Below are positions 53,402 through 63,489 of a DNA stretch of 64,000 bases, one piece after another. The notes beneath the pieces are model-generated. The model saw only the letters and a list, made by a program, of their open reading frames with translations, did no database searches and was not told the origin of the DNA. The position numbers and the translations under genes were made by a program. This DNA comes from Streptomyces ortus (GTDB taxonomy: Bacteria > Actinomycetota > Actinomycetes > Streptomycetales > Streptomycetaceae): contig NZ_JAIFZO010000002.1 in the NCBI RefSeq assembly GCF_026341275.1, positions 1,314,361 to 1,378,360 on the forward strand, given 5' to 3'. Position 1 is the first letter of the stretch. Every line of letters begins with the position of its first letter.

Positions 53402-54471
53402 TTCTTGGCTGCCCATCCCGCGTAGAAGAGGCCGAGTCCGACGATGACGCACATGCCCTGGATGATCCAGAAGCGGACCACCACAAGGACTTCGGACCAC
53501 CCCTTGAGTTCGAAGTGGTGCTGCAGTGGCGCCATCCGGAAGACGCGTTTGCCGGTGAGGCGGAACGAGCCGACCTGGATGACGACCGACATGGTGATGA
53601 GGACGAAGAGTCCGCCGAGGAGCGCGACCAGCAGCTCGGTGCGCGAGCAGATCGCGAGACCGGCCAGCGCGCCGCCGAGCGCCAGGGAACCGGTGTCCCC
53701 CATGAAGATCTTGGCGGGCGAGGTGTTCCACCACAGGAAGCCGAAGCAGGAGCCCATCAGGGCGGCGGCGACGACCGCGAGGTCCAGTGGATCGCGTACC
53801 TCGTAGCAGGCGCCCGGGTTGGTGAGGGTCTGCGCGTTGGCGCAGGACTCCTGGAACTGCCAGACGCCGATGAACGTGTAGGCGCCGAACACCATGGTCG
53901 CGGCGCCGGTGGCCAGGCCGTCCAGACCGTCCGTCAGGTTCACGCCGTTCGACATCGCGAGGATCATGAACAGCGCCCAGACCACGAACAGCACCGGGCC
54001 GATGGACCAGCCGAAGTCCTGCACGAAGGAGAGCCTGGTGGAGGCCGGGGTGTTGTTGCGGTTGTCCGCGAACTGCAGTGCGAGGACCGCGAAGCCGATG
54101 CCGACGACCAGCTGGCCGGCCATCTTCGCCTTGGCCCGCAGACCGAGCGAACGCCGCTTGACGATCTTGATGTAGTCGTCCAGGAAGCCGACCACGCCCA
54201 TGCCCGTCATCAGGCCGAGCACCAGCAGTCCCGAGAACGTCGGCGGCTTCCCCGTGATCACCTTGCTGAGGAAGTACGCCAGCAGCGTGGCCAGGATGAA
54301 GGCGATACCACCCATGGTCGGCGTACCGCGCTTGGCGTGGTGCTCGCGCGGGCCGTCGTCACGGATGTACTGGCCGTAGCCCTTGCGGGCCAGCAGCTTG
54401 ATCAGCAACGGGGTACCGATCAGGGTCAGGAAGAGACCGATGACTCCCGCGAACAGGATCTGATTCATCAT
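53398..54471 (-). CDS. mraY: Phospho-MurNAc-pentapeptide transferase MraY
   Basis: MraY attaches the murein precursor to undecaprenyl phosphate, making lipid I. The 357-residue protein has about ten membrane segments. Catalytic and signature parts are [40 protein letters not shown] (with the aspartate pair), [15 protein letters not shown] near residue 178, and [17 protein letters not shown]. Its start ATG overlaps the murF stop (ATGA). Confidence 0.97.
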   Translation of the reverse strand: MMNQILFAGVIGLFLTLIGTPLLIKLLARKGYGQYIRDDGPREHHAKRGTPTMGGIAFILATLLAYFLSKVITGKPPTFSGLLVLGLMTGMGVVGFLDDYIKIVKRRSLGLRAKAKMAGQLVVGIGFAVLALQFADNRNNTPASTRLSFVQDFGWSIGPVLFVVWALFMILAMSNGVNLTDGLDGLATGAATMVFGAYTFIGVWQFQESCANAQTLTNPGACYEVRDPLDLAVVAAALMGSCFGFLWWNTSPAKIFMGDTGSLALGGALAGLAICSRTELLVALLGGLFVLITMSVVIQVGSFRLTGKRVFRMAPLQHHFELKGWSEVLVVVRFWIIQGMCVIVGLGLFYAGWAAKK

Positions 54472-55880
54472 CGGACGGCGACCTCACCCTCGGCGCCCTC
54501 GACGAGCGCCTGCGCGACCCGTTCGAGACCGACCGACCGGGACGCCTTCACGAGTACGACGTCTCCCGGGCGCAGCTGACTGCGCAACAGGTCGACCGCC
54601 GACTGTGCGTCGGACACGTGCACCGACTCCTCACCCCACGAACCCTCGTTATATGCGCCCAGTTGCAGCCAGGACGCTTCCCTGCCCCCGACCGCGACGA
54701 GCTTGCTGACGTTGAGCCGGACGGCGAGCCGTCCGACCGCGTCGTGCTCGGCGAGCGCCTCGTCCCCGAGCTCGGCCATCTGACCGAGCACCGCCCAGGT
54801 CCGCCGCCCCTTGCCCATGGCCGCGAGCGCCCGCAGGGCGGCTCGCATGGACTCGGGGTTCGCGTTGTAGGCGTCGTTGACGACCGTCACGCCGTCCGGG
54901 CGCTCGGTGACCTCCATCCGCCAACGGGAGAGGGAGCCCGCCTCGGAGAGCGCGGTGGCGATCTCGTCTGCGGACATGCCCAGCTCATGGGCGACGGCGG
55001 CGGCGGCGAGCGCGTTCGACACGTGGTGCTCACCGTACAGGCGCATGGTCACTTCGCTGCACCCGGTGGGTGTGTGAAGGCTGAACGAGGGCTGTCCGCT
55101 CCCTGTGAGCCGCACGTTCTCGGCCCGTACGTCCGCTTCGTCGGACTCTCCGAAGAGCAGCACGCGTGCTTTCGTGCGCGAGGCCATGGCCCGTACGAGG
55201 GGATCGTCGGCGTTGAGAACGGCGACGCCGCCCTCCTCCGCCGGGGGCAGGCTCTCCACCAGCTCGCCCTTGGCCTGCGCGATCTGCTCCCGGCCGCCGA
55301 ACTCGCCGATGTGCGCGGTGCCGACGTTGAGGACGAGACCGATCCTCGGGGGCGTCAGATCCGCGAGGTAGCGGATGTGGCCGATCCCGCGGGCGCCCAT
55401 CTCCAGGACGAGGAAACGGGTCTCCTCGGTGGCGCTCAGCGCGGTGAGCGGCAGTCCGATCTCGTTGTTGAGCGAGCCGGGTGTGAAGACCGTGGGCGCC
55501 TTGGTGCGCAGCACCTGGGCGATCAGGTCCTTGGTGCTGGTCTTGCCCGCCGAGCCGGTGAGCGCGACCAGCGTCGCGCCGAGCCGCTCCACGACGTGGC
55601 GCGCGAGGGCGCCGAGGGCGCGCTGGACGTCGTCCACGACGATGGCGGGCACCCCGACGGGCCGGGAGGCAAGGACGGCCGCGGCGCCCGCCTCGACGAC
55701 GGCCGCGGCGTAGTCGTGGCCGTCCACACGCTCGCCCGCGAAGGCGACGAAGAGACTGCCGGGCCCGGCTTCCCGGGAGTCCCTGACGACCTGTCCGGTG
55801 ACCTGGACCGATGTATCCGGTATGTCATGGGTCTGCCCGCCGACGACTGTGGCGATCTCGGCGAGAGAGAGGGCGATCAC
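54468..55880 (-). CDS. murF: UDP-MurNAc-tripeptide:D-Ala-D-Ala ligase MurF
   Basis: MurF adds the D-Ala-D-Ala dipeptide. The 470-residue ligase has [43 protein letters not shown] near residue 110, [40 protein letters not shown], and [40 protein letters not shown]. The start is GTG 55880, four bases after the murE stop. Confidence 0.97.
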   Translation of the reverse strand: MIALSLAEIATVVGGQTHDIPDTSVQVTGQVVRDSREAGPGSLFVAFAGERVDGHDYAAAVVEAGAAAVLASRPVGVPAIVVDDVQRALGALARHVVERLGATLVALTGSAGKTSTKDLIAQVLRTKAPTVFTPGSLNNEIGLPLTALSATEETRFLVLEMGARGIGHIRYLADLTPPRIGLVLNVGTAHIGEFGGREQIAQAKGELVESLPPAEEGGVAVLNADDPLVRAMASRTKARVLLFGESDEADVRAENVRLTGSGQPSFSLHTPTGCSEVTMRLYGEHHVSNALAAAAVAHELGMSADEIATALSEAGSLSRWRMEVTERPDGVTVVNDAYNANPESMRAALRALAAMGKGRRTWAVLGQMAELGDEALAEHDAVGRLAVRLNVSKLVAVGGREASWLQLGAYNEGSWGEESVHVSDAQSAVDLLRSQLRPGDVVLVKASRSVGLERVAQALVEGAEGEVAVR

Positions 55881-55884
55881 AAGT

Positions 55885-57561
55885 TCATCCCTGGGTCTTC
55901 TGGATAGCTGCGCGGAGCACCTGGCGGTCGTCGAAGGGACGGATCACCCCGGCGATGTCCTGGCCCTGTTCATGGCCCTTGCCCGCGATCAGCACGGTGT
56001 CGCCGGGCTGTGCGCGGGCGACGGCCGCGGCGATCGCGGCGGCCCGGTCCTCGAAGACCTGGACCTCTCCGCGCTCGTGCGCCGGCACCTCGGCGGCGCC
56101 CGCGAGCATGGTGGCGAGGATGGCGAGGGGGTCCTCGCCGCGGGGGTTGTCCGAGGTCAGTGTGGCGGTGTCGGAGAGCCGGACCGCGGCGGCGCCCATC
56201 GGCATGCGCTTGGTCCTGTCGCGGTCGCCGCCGCAGCCGAGGACGATGTGCAGTTTGCCCTCGGTGACCTTGCGCAGGGCCTTCAGGACGGATTCGACGG
56301 CGTCCGTCTTGTGCGCGTAGTCGACGACCGCGAGGTAGGGCTGTCCGGCGTCCACGCGCTCCAGGCGGCCGGGCACGCCCGGTACGGCGGCGATGCCGTC
56401 GGCGGCGGTCTGCGGGTCGATCCCGGCGGCGGCGAGGGCGACGATCGCAGCGAGCGTGTTGGCCACGTTGAAGGTGCCCGCGAGCGGTGACTTGGCGGTG
56501 ATCCGCTCGCCCTTGGGACCGACCGCGACGAAGACCGAGTCCATCGGGCCGACCCGGACGTCCTCGGCGCGCCAGTCGGCGTCGGGGTGCCCTTCCGCGG
56601 AGAACGTCACCACGGGGACGCCGGCCTCCTTGACGAGCCTGCGGCCGTATTCGTCGTCGAGGTTGACCACGCCGAGCCTGCTGCGCTCCGGCGTGAACAG
56701 CTGCGCCTTGGCCTGGAAGTAGTCCTCCATGCCGGAGTGGAACTCCATGTGTTCCGGGCTGAGGTTGTTGAAGACCGCGATGTCGAAGACGCAGCCGTCG
56801 ACCCGGCCGAGGACCAGGGCGTGGCTGGAGACCTCCATGACGACCGCCTCCACGCCGCGCTCGCGCATGACCGCGAACAGCGCCTGGAGGTCGGTGGCCT
56901 CGGGGGTGGTGCGCTCCGACTTGATGCGCTCGTCTCCGATGCGCATCTCCACGGTGCCGATCAGTCCGGTACTGCGGACGCCCTGGAGACCGCCCTCGAC
57001 GAGGTACGCCGTGGTGGTCTTGCCGGACGTGCCGGTGATGCCGATCTGCAGCAGGTCGCGGCCGGGGTGGCCGTAGATGGAGGCGGCCAGCTCGCCCATC
57101 GACCCGCGCGGGTCGTCCACGACGAGGACCGGCAGGCCGGTGGCCCGGGCCCGGTCGGCTCCCGTCGGGTCGGTCAGCACGGCGACGGCGCCGAGGCCGG
57201 CGGCCTGCGTCACGAAGTCGGCGCCGTGCATCCGGGCGCCGGGCAGCGCGGCGTAGACGTCGCCCGGCCGGACGGCGCGGGAGTCATGGGTGATGCCCGT
57301 GACCCCGGCGGCGCCCGGCTCGCTCACTGGGTGGTCCGCACCCAGCTGACCGGCGAGCTCCGCGAGGGGTGTTGCGGGGTTCTGCACCGGTCGCGGCGGC
57401 CCCGGATATGTCACAGGGACGCCCTTCTGGGTGGTTTGGGACTGATCAGCGTGTGGCACGGCGGTGAGCGTACCGGGCACACCCCCGCCGGAGCGAAGCG
57501 AGGGGCATGGCGGGACGGGCGGCGGGCCGTCGTTGCCGGGATCGGGAGTGATCGTTGTCAC
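55885..57561 (-). CDS. murE: UDP-MurNAc-tripeptide synthetase MurE
   Basis: MurE adds diaminopimelic acid to UDP-MurNAc-L-Ala-D-Glu. The ATP loop is GITGTSGKTTTAYLVEGGLQ near residue 177, SSHALVLGRVDGCVFDIAVFNNLSPEHMEFH follows, and the diamino-acid recognition motif is DNPRGEDP near residue 470. The first 50 residues are a proline-rich extension; the GTG at 57561 keeps it, while a GTG at 57414 with AGAAGGG would start at TYPGPPRPVQN. Streptomyces walls contain LL-DAP. ftsI precedes it by 99 bases. Confidence 0.95.
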   Translation of the reverse strand: MTTITPDPGNDGPPPVPPCPSLRSGGGVPGTLTAVPHADQSQTTQKGVPVTYPGPPRPVQNPATPLAELAGQLGADHPVSEPGAAGVTGITHDSRAVRPGDVYAALPGARMHGADFVTQAAGLGAVAVLTDPTGADRARATGLPVLVVDDPRGSMGELAASIYGHPGRDLLQIGITGTSGKTTTAYLVEGGLQGVRSTGLIGTVEMRIGDERIKSERTTPEATDLQALFAVMRERGVEAVVMEVSSHALVLGRVDGCVFDIAVFNNLSPEHMEFHSGMEDYFQAKAQLFTPERSRLGVVNLDDEYGRRLVKEAGVPVVTFSAEGHPDADWRAEDVRVGPMDSVFVAVGPKGERITAKSPLAGTFNVANTLAAIVALAAAGIDPQTAADGIAAVPGVPGRLERVDAGQPYLAVVDYAHKTDAVESVLKALRKVTEGKLHIVLGCGGDRDRTKRMPMGAAAVRLSDTATLTSDNPRGEDPLAILATMLAGAAEVPAHERGEVQVFEDRAAAIAAAVARAQPGDTVLIAGKGHEQGQDIAGVIRPFDDRQVLRAAIQKTQG

Positions 57562-57660
57562 GAGCTTGTTCCTGGTCGGTGTTCCGGGCGGTGCACGGGA
57601 GTGTGCCGGGCGCCGCCGATGGGTGCCGCCGGCCGCCGGTGAGGGCGCGGCCGGCGTCGG

Positions 57661-59652
57661 TCAGGGCGTGAAGGTGACGGGGAGTCTGTCGGCCGTGTCC
57701 CCGGTGGGCGGCACCTGGAGGGTCTTCAGTGCGAACTCCAGGACCTCCTTGTAGACGGGTCCGCAGATCTGGCCGCCGAAGTAGCTGCCCTTGGTGGCGT
57801 TCTGGATGGCGCAGTACACGGTGACCCGGGGGTTGTCGGCGGGCGCGAACCCGGCGAAGGACGAGGTGTAGCCGCGGTAGCGGCCGGTGGCCGGATCCAC
57901 ACGGTTGGCCGTGCCGGTCTTGCCCGCCACGCGGTAGCCGGGGATGCGCGCCTTGGCGCCGGTGCCCTCCTCGTCGTCCACGACGGACTCCAGCATGTGT
58001 GCCAGGGTCTTCGCGGTCTTCTCGCTGACGACTCGTGTCTTCTTGGCCTTGGCCGCCGGGGTGAACTGCCCGTCGGCCCCCTTCGTGCCGCGGACGAGGG
58101 TGGGTTCCACGCGGACGCCGCCGTTGGCGATCGTCGAGTAGACGGAGGCCGCCTGCATCGCGTTGACGGACACGCCCTGGCCGAAAGGGATCGTGTACTG
58201 CTGGGAGGTCGACCACTGGTCGGCGGGGGCGAGGATGCCCTTCGTCTCGCCGGGGAAGTCCAGGCCGGTGTATCCGCCGATGCCGAACTTGCGCAGGTAG
58301 GAGTAGAGGACCTTGTTGGCCTCCCGCTGGGTCTTGCCGAGCTGTCCGGTCGCCAGGATGGTGCCGATGTTGCTGGACTTGGCGAGGACGCCGTTGAGCG
58401 TGAGGTACCAGGTCGGGTGGTCGATGTCGTCCTTGAAGAGCCGGTCGCCGCGGTGCAGCCGGTTGGGCACGGTGACGTGTGTGCCGGGGGTTGCGGCGCC
58501 CTCCTCCAGGACGGCTGCCATCGACATCACCTTGGCGGTGGAGCCGGGCTCGTAGGCGTCCTCCAGGCCCCAGTTGTGCAGGGCTCCCCCGTCGGCCGCG
58601 GACAGGTCGTTGGGGTCGAAGCCGGGCGAGTTCGCCATCGCGAGGATCTCGCCGGTCCTGTTGTCCTGCACTATGACGTAGCCGCGGTCCGCCTTGGACT
58701 TCTCGACCTGCTCGGCGATGGCGTGCTGCGCGGCCCACTGGATGTCGCGGTCGATCGTCAGCTCCACGTCGGCACCGGCCACCGCGGGCTTCTCGGTGGA
58801 ACCGGCGGTCGGCACCTGCCGTCCGCCGGACTGCGCGTAGCGGATCTCGCCGTCCTTGCCGGACAGGTCCCCGTTGAGCTGCTGCTCGATGCCGCCGCCG
58901 CCCTTGCCGTCGGCGTTGACCCAGCCCAGTATCCCGGCCCCGAGCTCGCCGTTCGGGTAGACCCGCTTGCTGCTGGGCTCCTGGAGGACGCCCGCCAGGA
59001 TGTTCGCGGGGCCGCCCGCACCGGCCTTCTCGGCGAGGGTGCTCTTGAGGTCCTTGATCTGCGTCCAGACCTGGGGGGTCTGGCGGCGGGCGAGCACTAC
59101 GTAGCGGGTCTTCTCCGTACGGAGCTTGGCGGCGAGTTCGTCGGTGTCCTTGCCGAGGATCGGGCCGAGCAGGGCGGCGGCCTGCTCGGGGGCGTCGCCG
59201 GTCTTCGTCGCCTTCCTCGTGAAGAGCGTGGGGTCGGCGGTGATGTCGTTGGCGTCCACGCTGATCGCCAGGTCCACGCCGTTGCGGTCGGTGATCCCGC
59301 CGCGGGCGGCGGCCAGCGTGCGGCTGAGGTACCGGTTCTTCTCGGCCTTGGCGGTGTACTCGCTCGCGTCGACCGCCTGCACCTGGAGGAGCCGTACGAC
59401 GAAGGCGATCAGTACGAGGGCCAGGGCGAGGCTGACCAGGCGCAGCCGCGGGCGGGGGCTGCCCAGCCGGATGACGCGCGGCGCCTTGGCGCGGGGCTGC
59501 GCGGGACGGCGGGCGGGCCGGGCGCCCGGTCCGGGGCGGCGCTGGCTGCCGGGTTTCGCGGGGCGGGCGGCGGGCCTCGGGGCGGGTTTCGCGGACCGGG
59601 CGGGCGCGGGCACCCTGCGGCGCGGGGGTTCCCTGTCGGACACTTCCGTCAC
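57661..59652 (-). CDS. ftsI: Septal transpeptidase FtsI (PBP3)
   Basis: A class B penicillin-binding protein that cross-links septal murein. The 663-residue protein has a 75-residue basic Pro/Ala/Arg-rich cytoplasmic leader, one membrane segment (LVSLALALVLIAFVVRLL), a dimerisation region, and the transpeptidase motifs SxxK as STAK near residue 372 (EPGSTAKVMSMA), SSN near residue 426 (KSSNIGTI) and KTG near residue 577 (VAGKTGTANRV). The GTG overlaps the ftsL stop (GTGA). Confidence 0.96.
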   Translation of the reverse strand: MTEVSDREPPRRRVPAPARSAKPAPRPAARPAKPGSQRRPGPGARPARRPAQPRAKAPRVIRLGSPRPRLRLVSLALALVLIAFVVRLLQVQAVDASEYTAKAEKNRYLSRTLAAARGGITDRNGVDLAISVDANDITADPTLFTRKATKTGDAPEQAAALLGPILGKDTDELAAKLRTEKTRYVVLARRQTPQVWTQIKDLKSTLAEKAGAGGPANILAGVLQEPSSKRVYPNGELGAGILGWVNADGKGGGGIEQQLNGDLSGKDGEIRYAQSGGRQVPTAGSTEKPAVAGADVELTIDRDIQWAAQHAIAEQVEKSKADRGYVIVQDNRTGEILAMANSPGFDPNDLSAADGGALHNWGLEDAYEPGSTAKVMSMAAVLEEGAATPGTHVTVPNRLHRGDRLFKDDIDHPTWYLTLNGVLAKSSNIGTILATGQLGKTQREANKVLYSYLRKFGIGGYTGLDFPGETKGILAPADQWSTSQQYTIPFGQGVSVNAMQAASVYSTIANGGVRVEPTLVRGTKGADGQFTPAAKAKKTRVVSEKTAKTLAHMLESVVDDEEGTGAKARIPGYRVAGKTGTANRVDPATGRYRGYTSSFAGFAPADNPRVTVYCAIQNATKGSYFGGQICGPVYKEVLEFALKTLQVPPTGDTADRLPVTFTP

Positions 59653-60278
59653 CTGCCGGGAGTCGTAGAGGTCGGCGTGGGCTGTCCGGCGGTCCCGGTG
59701 GCGGCCTCCGGCGCCCCGCTGGGCGCCGGGAGTCCGGTGGCCGTCGGGGTGGGCTCCGGGGACGTCCCGGCCGGTTCCGTGGCGAGCGCCTCGGGCGGCC
59801 GGATCAGGGGCACGTACACGGACGACTGATCGGCCGCGGCGCTGGGGACGCCGCGGACGGTGCCGTCGGGATTCAGGAAGGCCGGGTCGCCGCCGGGCAC
59901 CATGCCGAGCTCGCGGGCGCGGCGCTGGAGGGCATCGGGGGCGGAGTAGGCGTCCACGTCACGCTGGAGCGCCTGTTCCTCGTCGGTGAGGCTCTTGGTG
60001 TCCTTCTGGAGGTCGTCGAGCTGGAACGATCCCTCGCTGAGGGCGGAGTTCAGCACCAGGAGTCCGATGAGCCCGCCCCCGAGCAGCAGCACGACCAGGA
60101 GGACGAAGGGGGTACGGGCCGCCTGTCCGGGACCGGTCGGGAAGAGCCGCGCGAGCCGGGCCGCCCTCCCCCTCAGTCGGGTTTCTTGTTCACTCACCCT
60201 CCAGGTGAGTCCGGGTCGCCGGCTGGCGGGTCCGCGTGTCAGGCCCCTGTGCCCGGTGAGTTCGGTCGTCCGCCTCAC
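59649..60278 (-). CDS. ftsL: FtsL-like septum formation initiator protein
   Basis: A 209-residue bitopic protein in the ftsL position. A basic leader (RGRAARLARLFP) precedes the membrane segment PFVLLVVLLLGGGLIGLLVL, followed by a short leucine-zipper-like coiled coil (SFQLDDLQKDTKSLTDEEQALQRDVDAY) and a Pro/Thr/Ala-rich tail. It acts with FtsQ and DivIC-like partners at the septum. The start is placed at GTG 60278; GTG 60197 (SEQETRLRG) would give a shorter protein and is also plausible. Confidence 0.88.
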   Translation of the reverse strand: MRRTTELTGHRGLTRGPASRRPGLTWRVSEQETRLRGRAARLARLFPTGPGQAARTPFVLLVVLLLGGGLIGLLVLNSALSEGSFQLDDLQKDTKSLTDEEQALQRDVDAYSAPDALQRRARELGMVPGGDPAFLNPDGTVRGVPSAAADQSSVYVPLIRPPEALATEPAGTSPEPTPTATGLPAPSGAPEAATGTAGQPTPTSTTPGR

Positions 60279-60290
60279 GCACGCTTTTCG

Positions 60291-61247
60291 TCACTCGGCG
60301 TCCTCCCTGATGCGCTGCGCCCCGCGCAGCCGTGCGGGAGCGGCCCGCCGGTTCTCCGCGACCTCCTCCTCGGTGGGGAGTTCGGCACCGCGCGTCAGGA
60401 GCTTGAGCCGGGGCTGGTAGCGCTCGGGGACGACCGGCAGTCCGGGCGGCGCGGTGGTGGCGGCGCCCGCCGCGAACACCTGCTTCACGAGCCGGTCCTC
60501 CAGGGAGTGGTACGACAGCACGGCGATCCTGCCGCCGACGGCGAGCGCCTTCACGGCGGCGGGGATCGCCCTCTCCAGGACGGTGAGTTCGCCGTTGACC
60601 TCGATGCGCAGCGCCTGGAACGTGCGCTTGGCGGGGTTGCCGCCGGTGCGCTTGGCCGCCTGCGGCAGGGAGTCGCGGATCAGCTCGACGAGCCGCGCGC
60701 TGTTGGTGAAGGGCTCCTTGTCGCGCTCGCGGACGACCGCGGACACGATCCGCTTGGCCTGCTTCTCCTCGCCGTACGCCCGCAGGATCCGGACGAGTTC
60801 GCCGGGCGGGTAGGTGTTGAGCACCTCGGCCGCTCCGATGCCGGTCGTCTGGTCCATGCGCATGTCGAGCGGCGCGTCCTGGGCGTAGGCGAAGCCGCGG
60901 TCCGCCTCGTCGAGCTGCATGGAGGAGACGCCCAGGTCGAAGAGGACGCCCTGGACGCTCGCGATGCCCAGGCGGTCGAGCACGTCGGGGAGTTCGTCGT
61001 AGACCGCGTGCACCAGCTCGGCGCGGTCGCCGAAGGGGGCGAGCCGCTCCCCGGAGAGGCGCAGTGCCTCCTTGTCGCGGTCGAGGGCGACGAGACGGGC
61101 CTCGGGGAAGCGGGCGAGCAGGGCCTCGCTGTGGCCGCCGAGGCCGAGGGTGCAGTCGACGACCACGGCTCCCGGTGCCTCCAGTGCGGGGGCCAGCATG
61201 TCCAGGCACCGCTGGAGCATCACCGGGACATGTCGACTGTTGCTCAA
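60291..61247 (-). CDS. rsmH: 16S rRNA (cytosine1402-N4)-methyltransferase RsmH
   Basis: RsmH (MraW) methylates C1402 of 16S rRNA. The 318-residue protein has [15 protein letters not shown], the SAM loop [51 protein letters not shown], and [14 protein letters not shown]. The start is a TTG at 61247 with GAGAGGG just upstream. It is the first gene of the murein cluster; mraZ is not found beside it. Confidence 0.96.
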   Translation of the reverse strand: MSNSRHVPVMLQRCLDMLAPALEAPGAVVVDCTLGLGGHSEALLARFPEARLVALDRDKEALRLSGERLAPFGDRAELVHAVYDELPDVLDRLGIASVQGVLFDLGVSSMQLDEADRGFAYAQDAPLDMRMDQTTGIGAAEVLNTYPPGELVRILRAYGEEKQAKRIVSAVVRERDKEPFTNSARLVELIRDSLPQAAKRTGGNPAKRTFQALRIEVNGELTVLERAIPAAVKALAVGGRIAVLSYHSLEDRLVKQVFAAGAATTAPPGLPVVPERYQPRLKLLTRGAELPTEEEVAENRRAAPARLRGAQRIREDAE

Positions 61248-61698
61248 GGGGCCCTCTCAGGTCCGGCGCGGCCGGTACGCACAACCGGGTCCCCGCCCGC
61301 CCGCAGCCGTCACGGAGGAACACCCCTCGGTTTGTCGAGGGGAAGGCCGGCCGGCGCCGGAAGCGTCAGTCGACCGGGAGCGGGAGGAGGCCGAGCCGTA
61401 CGTACGCGCCGCGCACGCGGGGAGATCCCGGCATGGCGCCGGGGCTCCGGGGGTCTGTCCAGCAGGGAGGACAGCTCGCCTCCCGCTTCGCGTCACTTTA
61501 GTCCACGGTGTCTCGCGGTCAATGAACCGGCCTGCGCGTCGCGCCTCTCGCCCGCGATCAAGCAAAAATCCGGCGATTTCCACCCGAACGGGTGCACTCG
61601 GTCCACCCTTGTGGGTTACCTCACAACAACGCTCATTGATGTTCTTTGTCCCCTCTCACAGCGGGCCCGATCGACGCGTGCCCCTTACCTTCATAGGT
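61248..61698. other. 451-base divergent intergenic region before rsmH
   Basis: No gene is supported here. It holds the predicted rsmH promoter (61495-61522) and a leader of about 240 bases. In the leader, CTGTCC/GGACAG (61455-61474) and CCCCTCG/CGAGGGG (61323-61342) can form hairpins. A structured mraW RNA motif is known upstream of mraW/rsmH in actinobacteria; whether this leader belongs to it I cannot tell by eye. The right-hand 160 bases are less GC-rich and serve the carbonic anhydrase gene. Confidence 0.5.
61495..61522 (-). promoter_or_regulatory. Predicted promoter of the rsmH-led murein operon
   Basis: On the minus strand TTGACC (61517-61522) and TAAAGT (61495-61500) are 16 bases apart, close to the vegetative pattern. 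A WhiA-type GACAC core lies in the spacer (61508-61512, minus strand). Confidence 0.6.
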
Positions 61699-62247
61699 AT
61701 GACGACTTCCGCATCCGTTCCCACCGAACCCGAGGACGCCACGGCACGCCCCGGCACCGTCACGGACCGCCTGGTCGACGCCAACGAGCGGTACGCCGAC
61801 GCGTTCACCGACCCGGGCATGGACGCCCGGCCGGTACTGCGCGTCGCGGTCGTGGCCTGCATGGACGCCCGTCTCGACCTGCACGCCGCGCTCGGCCTCG
61901 AACTCGGCGACTGCCACACCATCCGCAACGCGGGCGGCGTGGTCACCGACGACGTGATCCGCTCCCTGACCATCAGCCAGCGCGCGCTCGGCACCCGCAG
62001 CGTCGTGCTCATCCATCACACCGGCTGCGGCCTGGAGTCCCTCACCGAGGAGTTCCGCCACGACCTGGAGATGGAGGTCGGCCAGCGCCCGGCATGGGCG
62101 GTCGAGGCGTTCCGCGACGTCGAACAGGACGTACGGCAGTCCATGCAGCGCGTGCGGACCTCCCCGTTCCTTCTGCACTCCGACGACGTACGTGGTTTCG
62201 TGTTCGACGTGAAGACGGGTCTCCTGAGTGAGATAGACCCCACCTGA
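61699..62247 (+). CDS. Beta-class carbonic anhydrase
   Basis: A 182-residue beta-carbonic anhydrase that interconverts CO2 and bicarbonate. Zinc and catalytic residues are in VACMDARLD (C54, D56, R58) and HHTGCGLES (H107, C110). The frame HTIRNAGGVVTDDVIRSL is conserved. The short form without long insertions matches the mycobacterial Rv1284-type. The start is ATG 61699 behind ATAGGT. It is divergent from rsmH. Confidence 0.93.
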   Translation: MTTSASVPTEPEDATARPGTVTDRLVDANERYADAFTDPGMDARPVLRVAVVACMDARLDLHAALGLELGDCHTIRNAGGVVTDDVIRSLTISQRALGTRSVVLIHHTGCGLESLTEEFRHDLEMEVGQRPAWAVEAFRDVEQDVRQSMQRVRTSPFLLHSDDVRGFVFDVKTGLLSEIDPT

Positions 62248-62297
62248 CGCAGGTTGGGCCCGGCCATAGAACGCAAGACCCGACATATCACGGCCAG

Positions 62298-62306
62298 TTA
62301 TCCACA
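62298..62306 (+). promoter_or_regulatory. Consensus DnaA box
   Basis: TTATCCACA matches the bacterial DnaA consensus exactly. It is single, in the 204-base gap between the carbonic anhydrase gene and the MoxR gene. A chance match is possible; DnaA could bind here as a regulator or titration site. Confidence 0.4.
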
Positions 62307-62451
62307 GGCGGATGACACGAACCGGTAACGGCAACAAGAATGCGTGTGTGGCGTCGCGCGGAACTTTTCACGCGTGGCGTCCGTGTTCGGGGTGGGCCGG
62401 TCCGCATCGCAGCGTGTCGGCCCGGAGAAAGAACGGGCCGAGGAGGGCCGG

Positions 62452-63489
62452 GTGACGACCTATGACGATCGAGCGAGCCTTACAGATCTGACCGCCACTG
62501 TGGAGAGAGTCCGCAGTTCGGTGGAGGAAGTGATCGAGGGCAAGCCTGAGGTCGTACGGCTTTCGCTGACCGTGCTGCTCGCCGAGGGACATCTGCTCAT
62601 CGAGGATGTCCCCGGCGTGGGCAAGACCATGCTGGCCAAGGCACTGGCGCGGTCCATCGACTGCTCGGTGCGACGTATTCAGTTCACGCCAGACCTGCTG
62701 CCCTCGGACATCACGGGGGTGTCCATCTGGGACCAGCAGAGCAGGGAGTTCGAGTTCAAACCGGGGGCGATCTTCGCGCAGATCGTGATCGGCGACGAGA
62801 TCAACCGCGCGTCGCCCAAGACGCAGTCGGCGCTCCTGGAGTCCATGGAGGAGCGCCAGGTCACCATCGACGGGCACACCTACGAGCTGCCCGGCCCCTT
62901 CATGGTGGTGGCCACGCAGAACCCGGTCGAGATGGAGGGCACCTATCCGCTGCCGGAGGCGCAGCGGGACCGTTTCATGGCCCGGGTCTCCATCGGCTAT
63001 CCCAGCGCGGAGGCCGAGCTGCAGATGCTCGACATCCACGGCGGGGCCTCGCCGCTGGACGACCTGCAGCCGGTGGCGCACGCGCACGAGATCGTGAAGC
63101 TCATCGACGCGGTCCGCACGGTGCACGTCGCCGACTCGGTCCGCCGGTACGCGGTCGACCTGGTCGGCGCCACCCGCAACCACCCGGACCTGAGACTCGG
63201 CGCCTCGCCGCGCGCCACACTGCACCTGTTGCGCGCCGCGAAGGCGTCCGCCGCTCTCAGCGGCCGGGACTACGCGCTGCCGGACGACGTCCAGGCCCTC
63301 GCCGTGGCGGTCCTGGCGCACCGGCTGCTGCCCACCGCCCAGGCCCAGTTGAACCGTCGTACGGCCGAGCAGGTCGTCCTGGAGATCCTCCAGCGCACGG
63401 CCGTGCCCGCGGCGCCCCAGCCGCCGGGCAATCCGGTGATCGGCCGCGGCGCGTCCGCCCTGGGCCAGCAGCCGCCCCGGAGGCTGTGA
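62452..63489 (+). CDS. MoxR-family AAA+ ATPase
   Basis: A 345-residue MoxR ATPase, a group thought to act as chaperones in maturing or activating protein complexes. Walker A is IEDVPGVGKTMLAKAL, Walker B IVIGDEINRASPKTQSALLE, and the arginine/sensor parts ATQNPVEMEGTYPLPEAQRDRFM. A C-terminal lid domain follows (ASPRATLHLLRAAKASAAL). The start GTG 62452 has AGGAGG upstream; the frame is open before it. Its stop overlaps the next gene's ATG, which encodes the usual DUF58 partner. Confidence 0.95.
   Translation: MTTYDDRASLTDLTATVERVRSSVEEVIEGKPEVVRLSLTVLLAEGHLLIEDVPGVGKTMLAKALARSIDCSVRRIQFTPDLLPSDITGVSIWDQQSREFEFKPGAIFAQIVIGDEINRASPKTQSALLESMEERQVTIDGHTYELPGPFMVVATQNPVEMEGTYPLPEAQRDRFMARVSIGYPSAEAELQMLDIHGGASPLDDLQPVAHAHEIVKLIDAVRTVHVADSVRRYAVDLVGATRNHPDLRLGASPRATLHLLRAAKASAALSGRDYALPDDVQALAVAVLAHRLLPTAQAQLNRRTAEQVVLEILQRTAVPAAPQPPGNPVIGRGASALGQQPPRRL

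Noticed and set aside
61257..61583. A 108-codon minus-strand frame before rsmH
   Set aside because: No ribosome site, Arg/Ser/Gly-rich shadow composition, and it overlaps the predicted promoter and leader.
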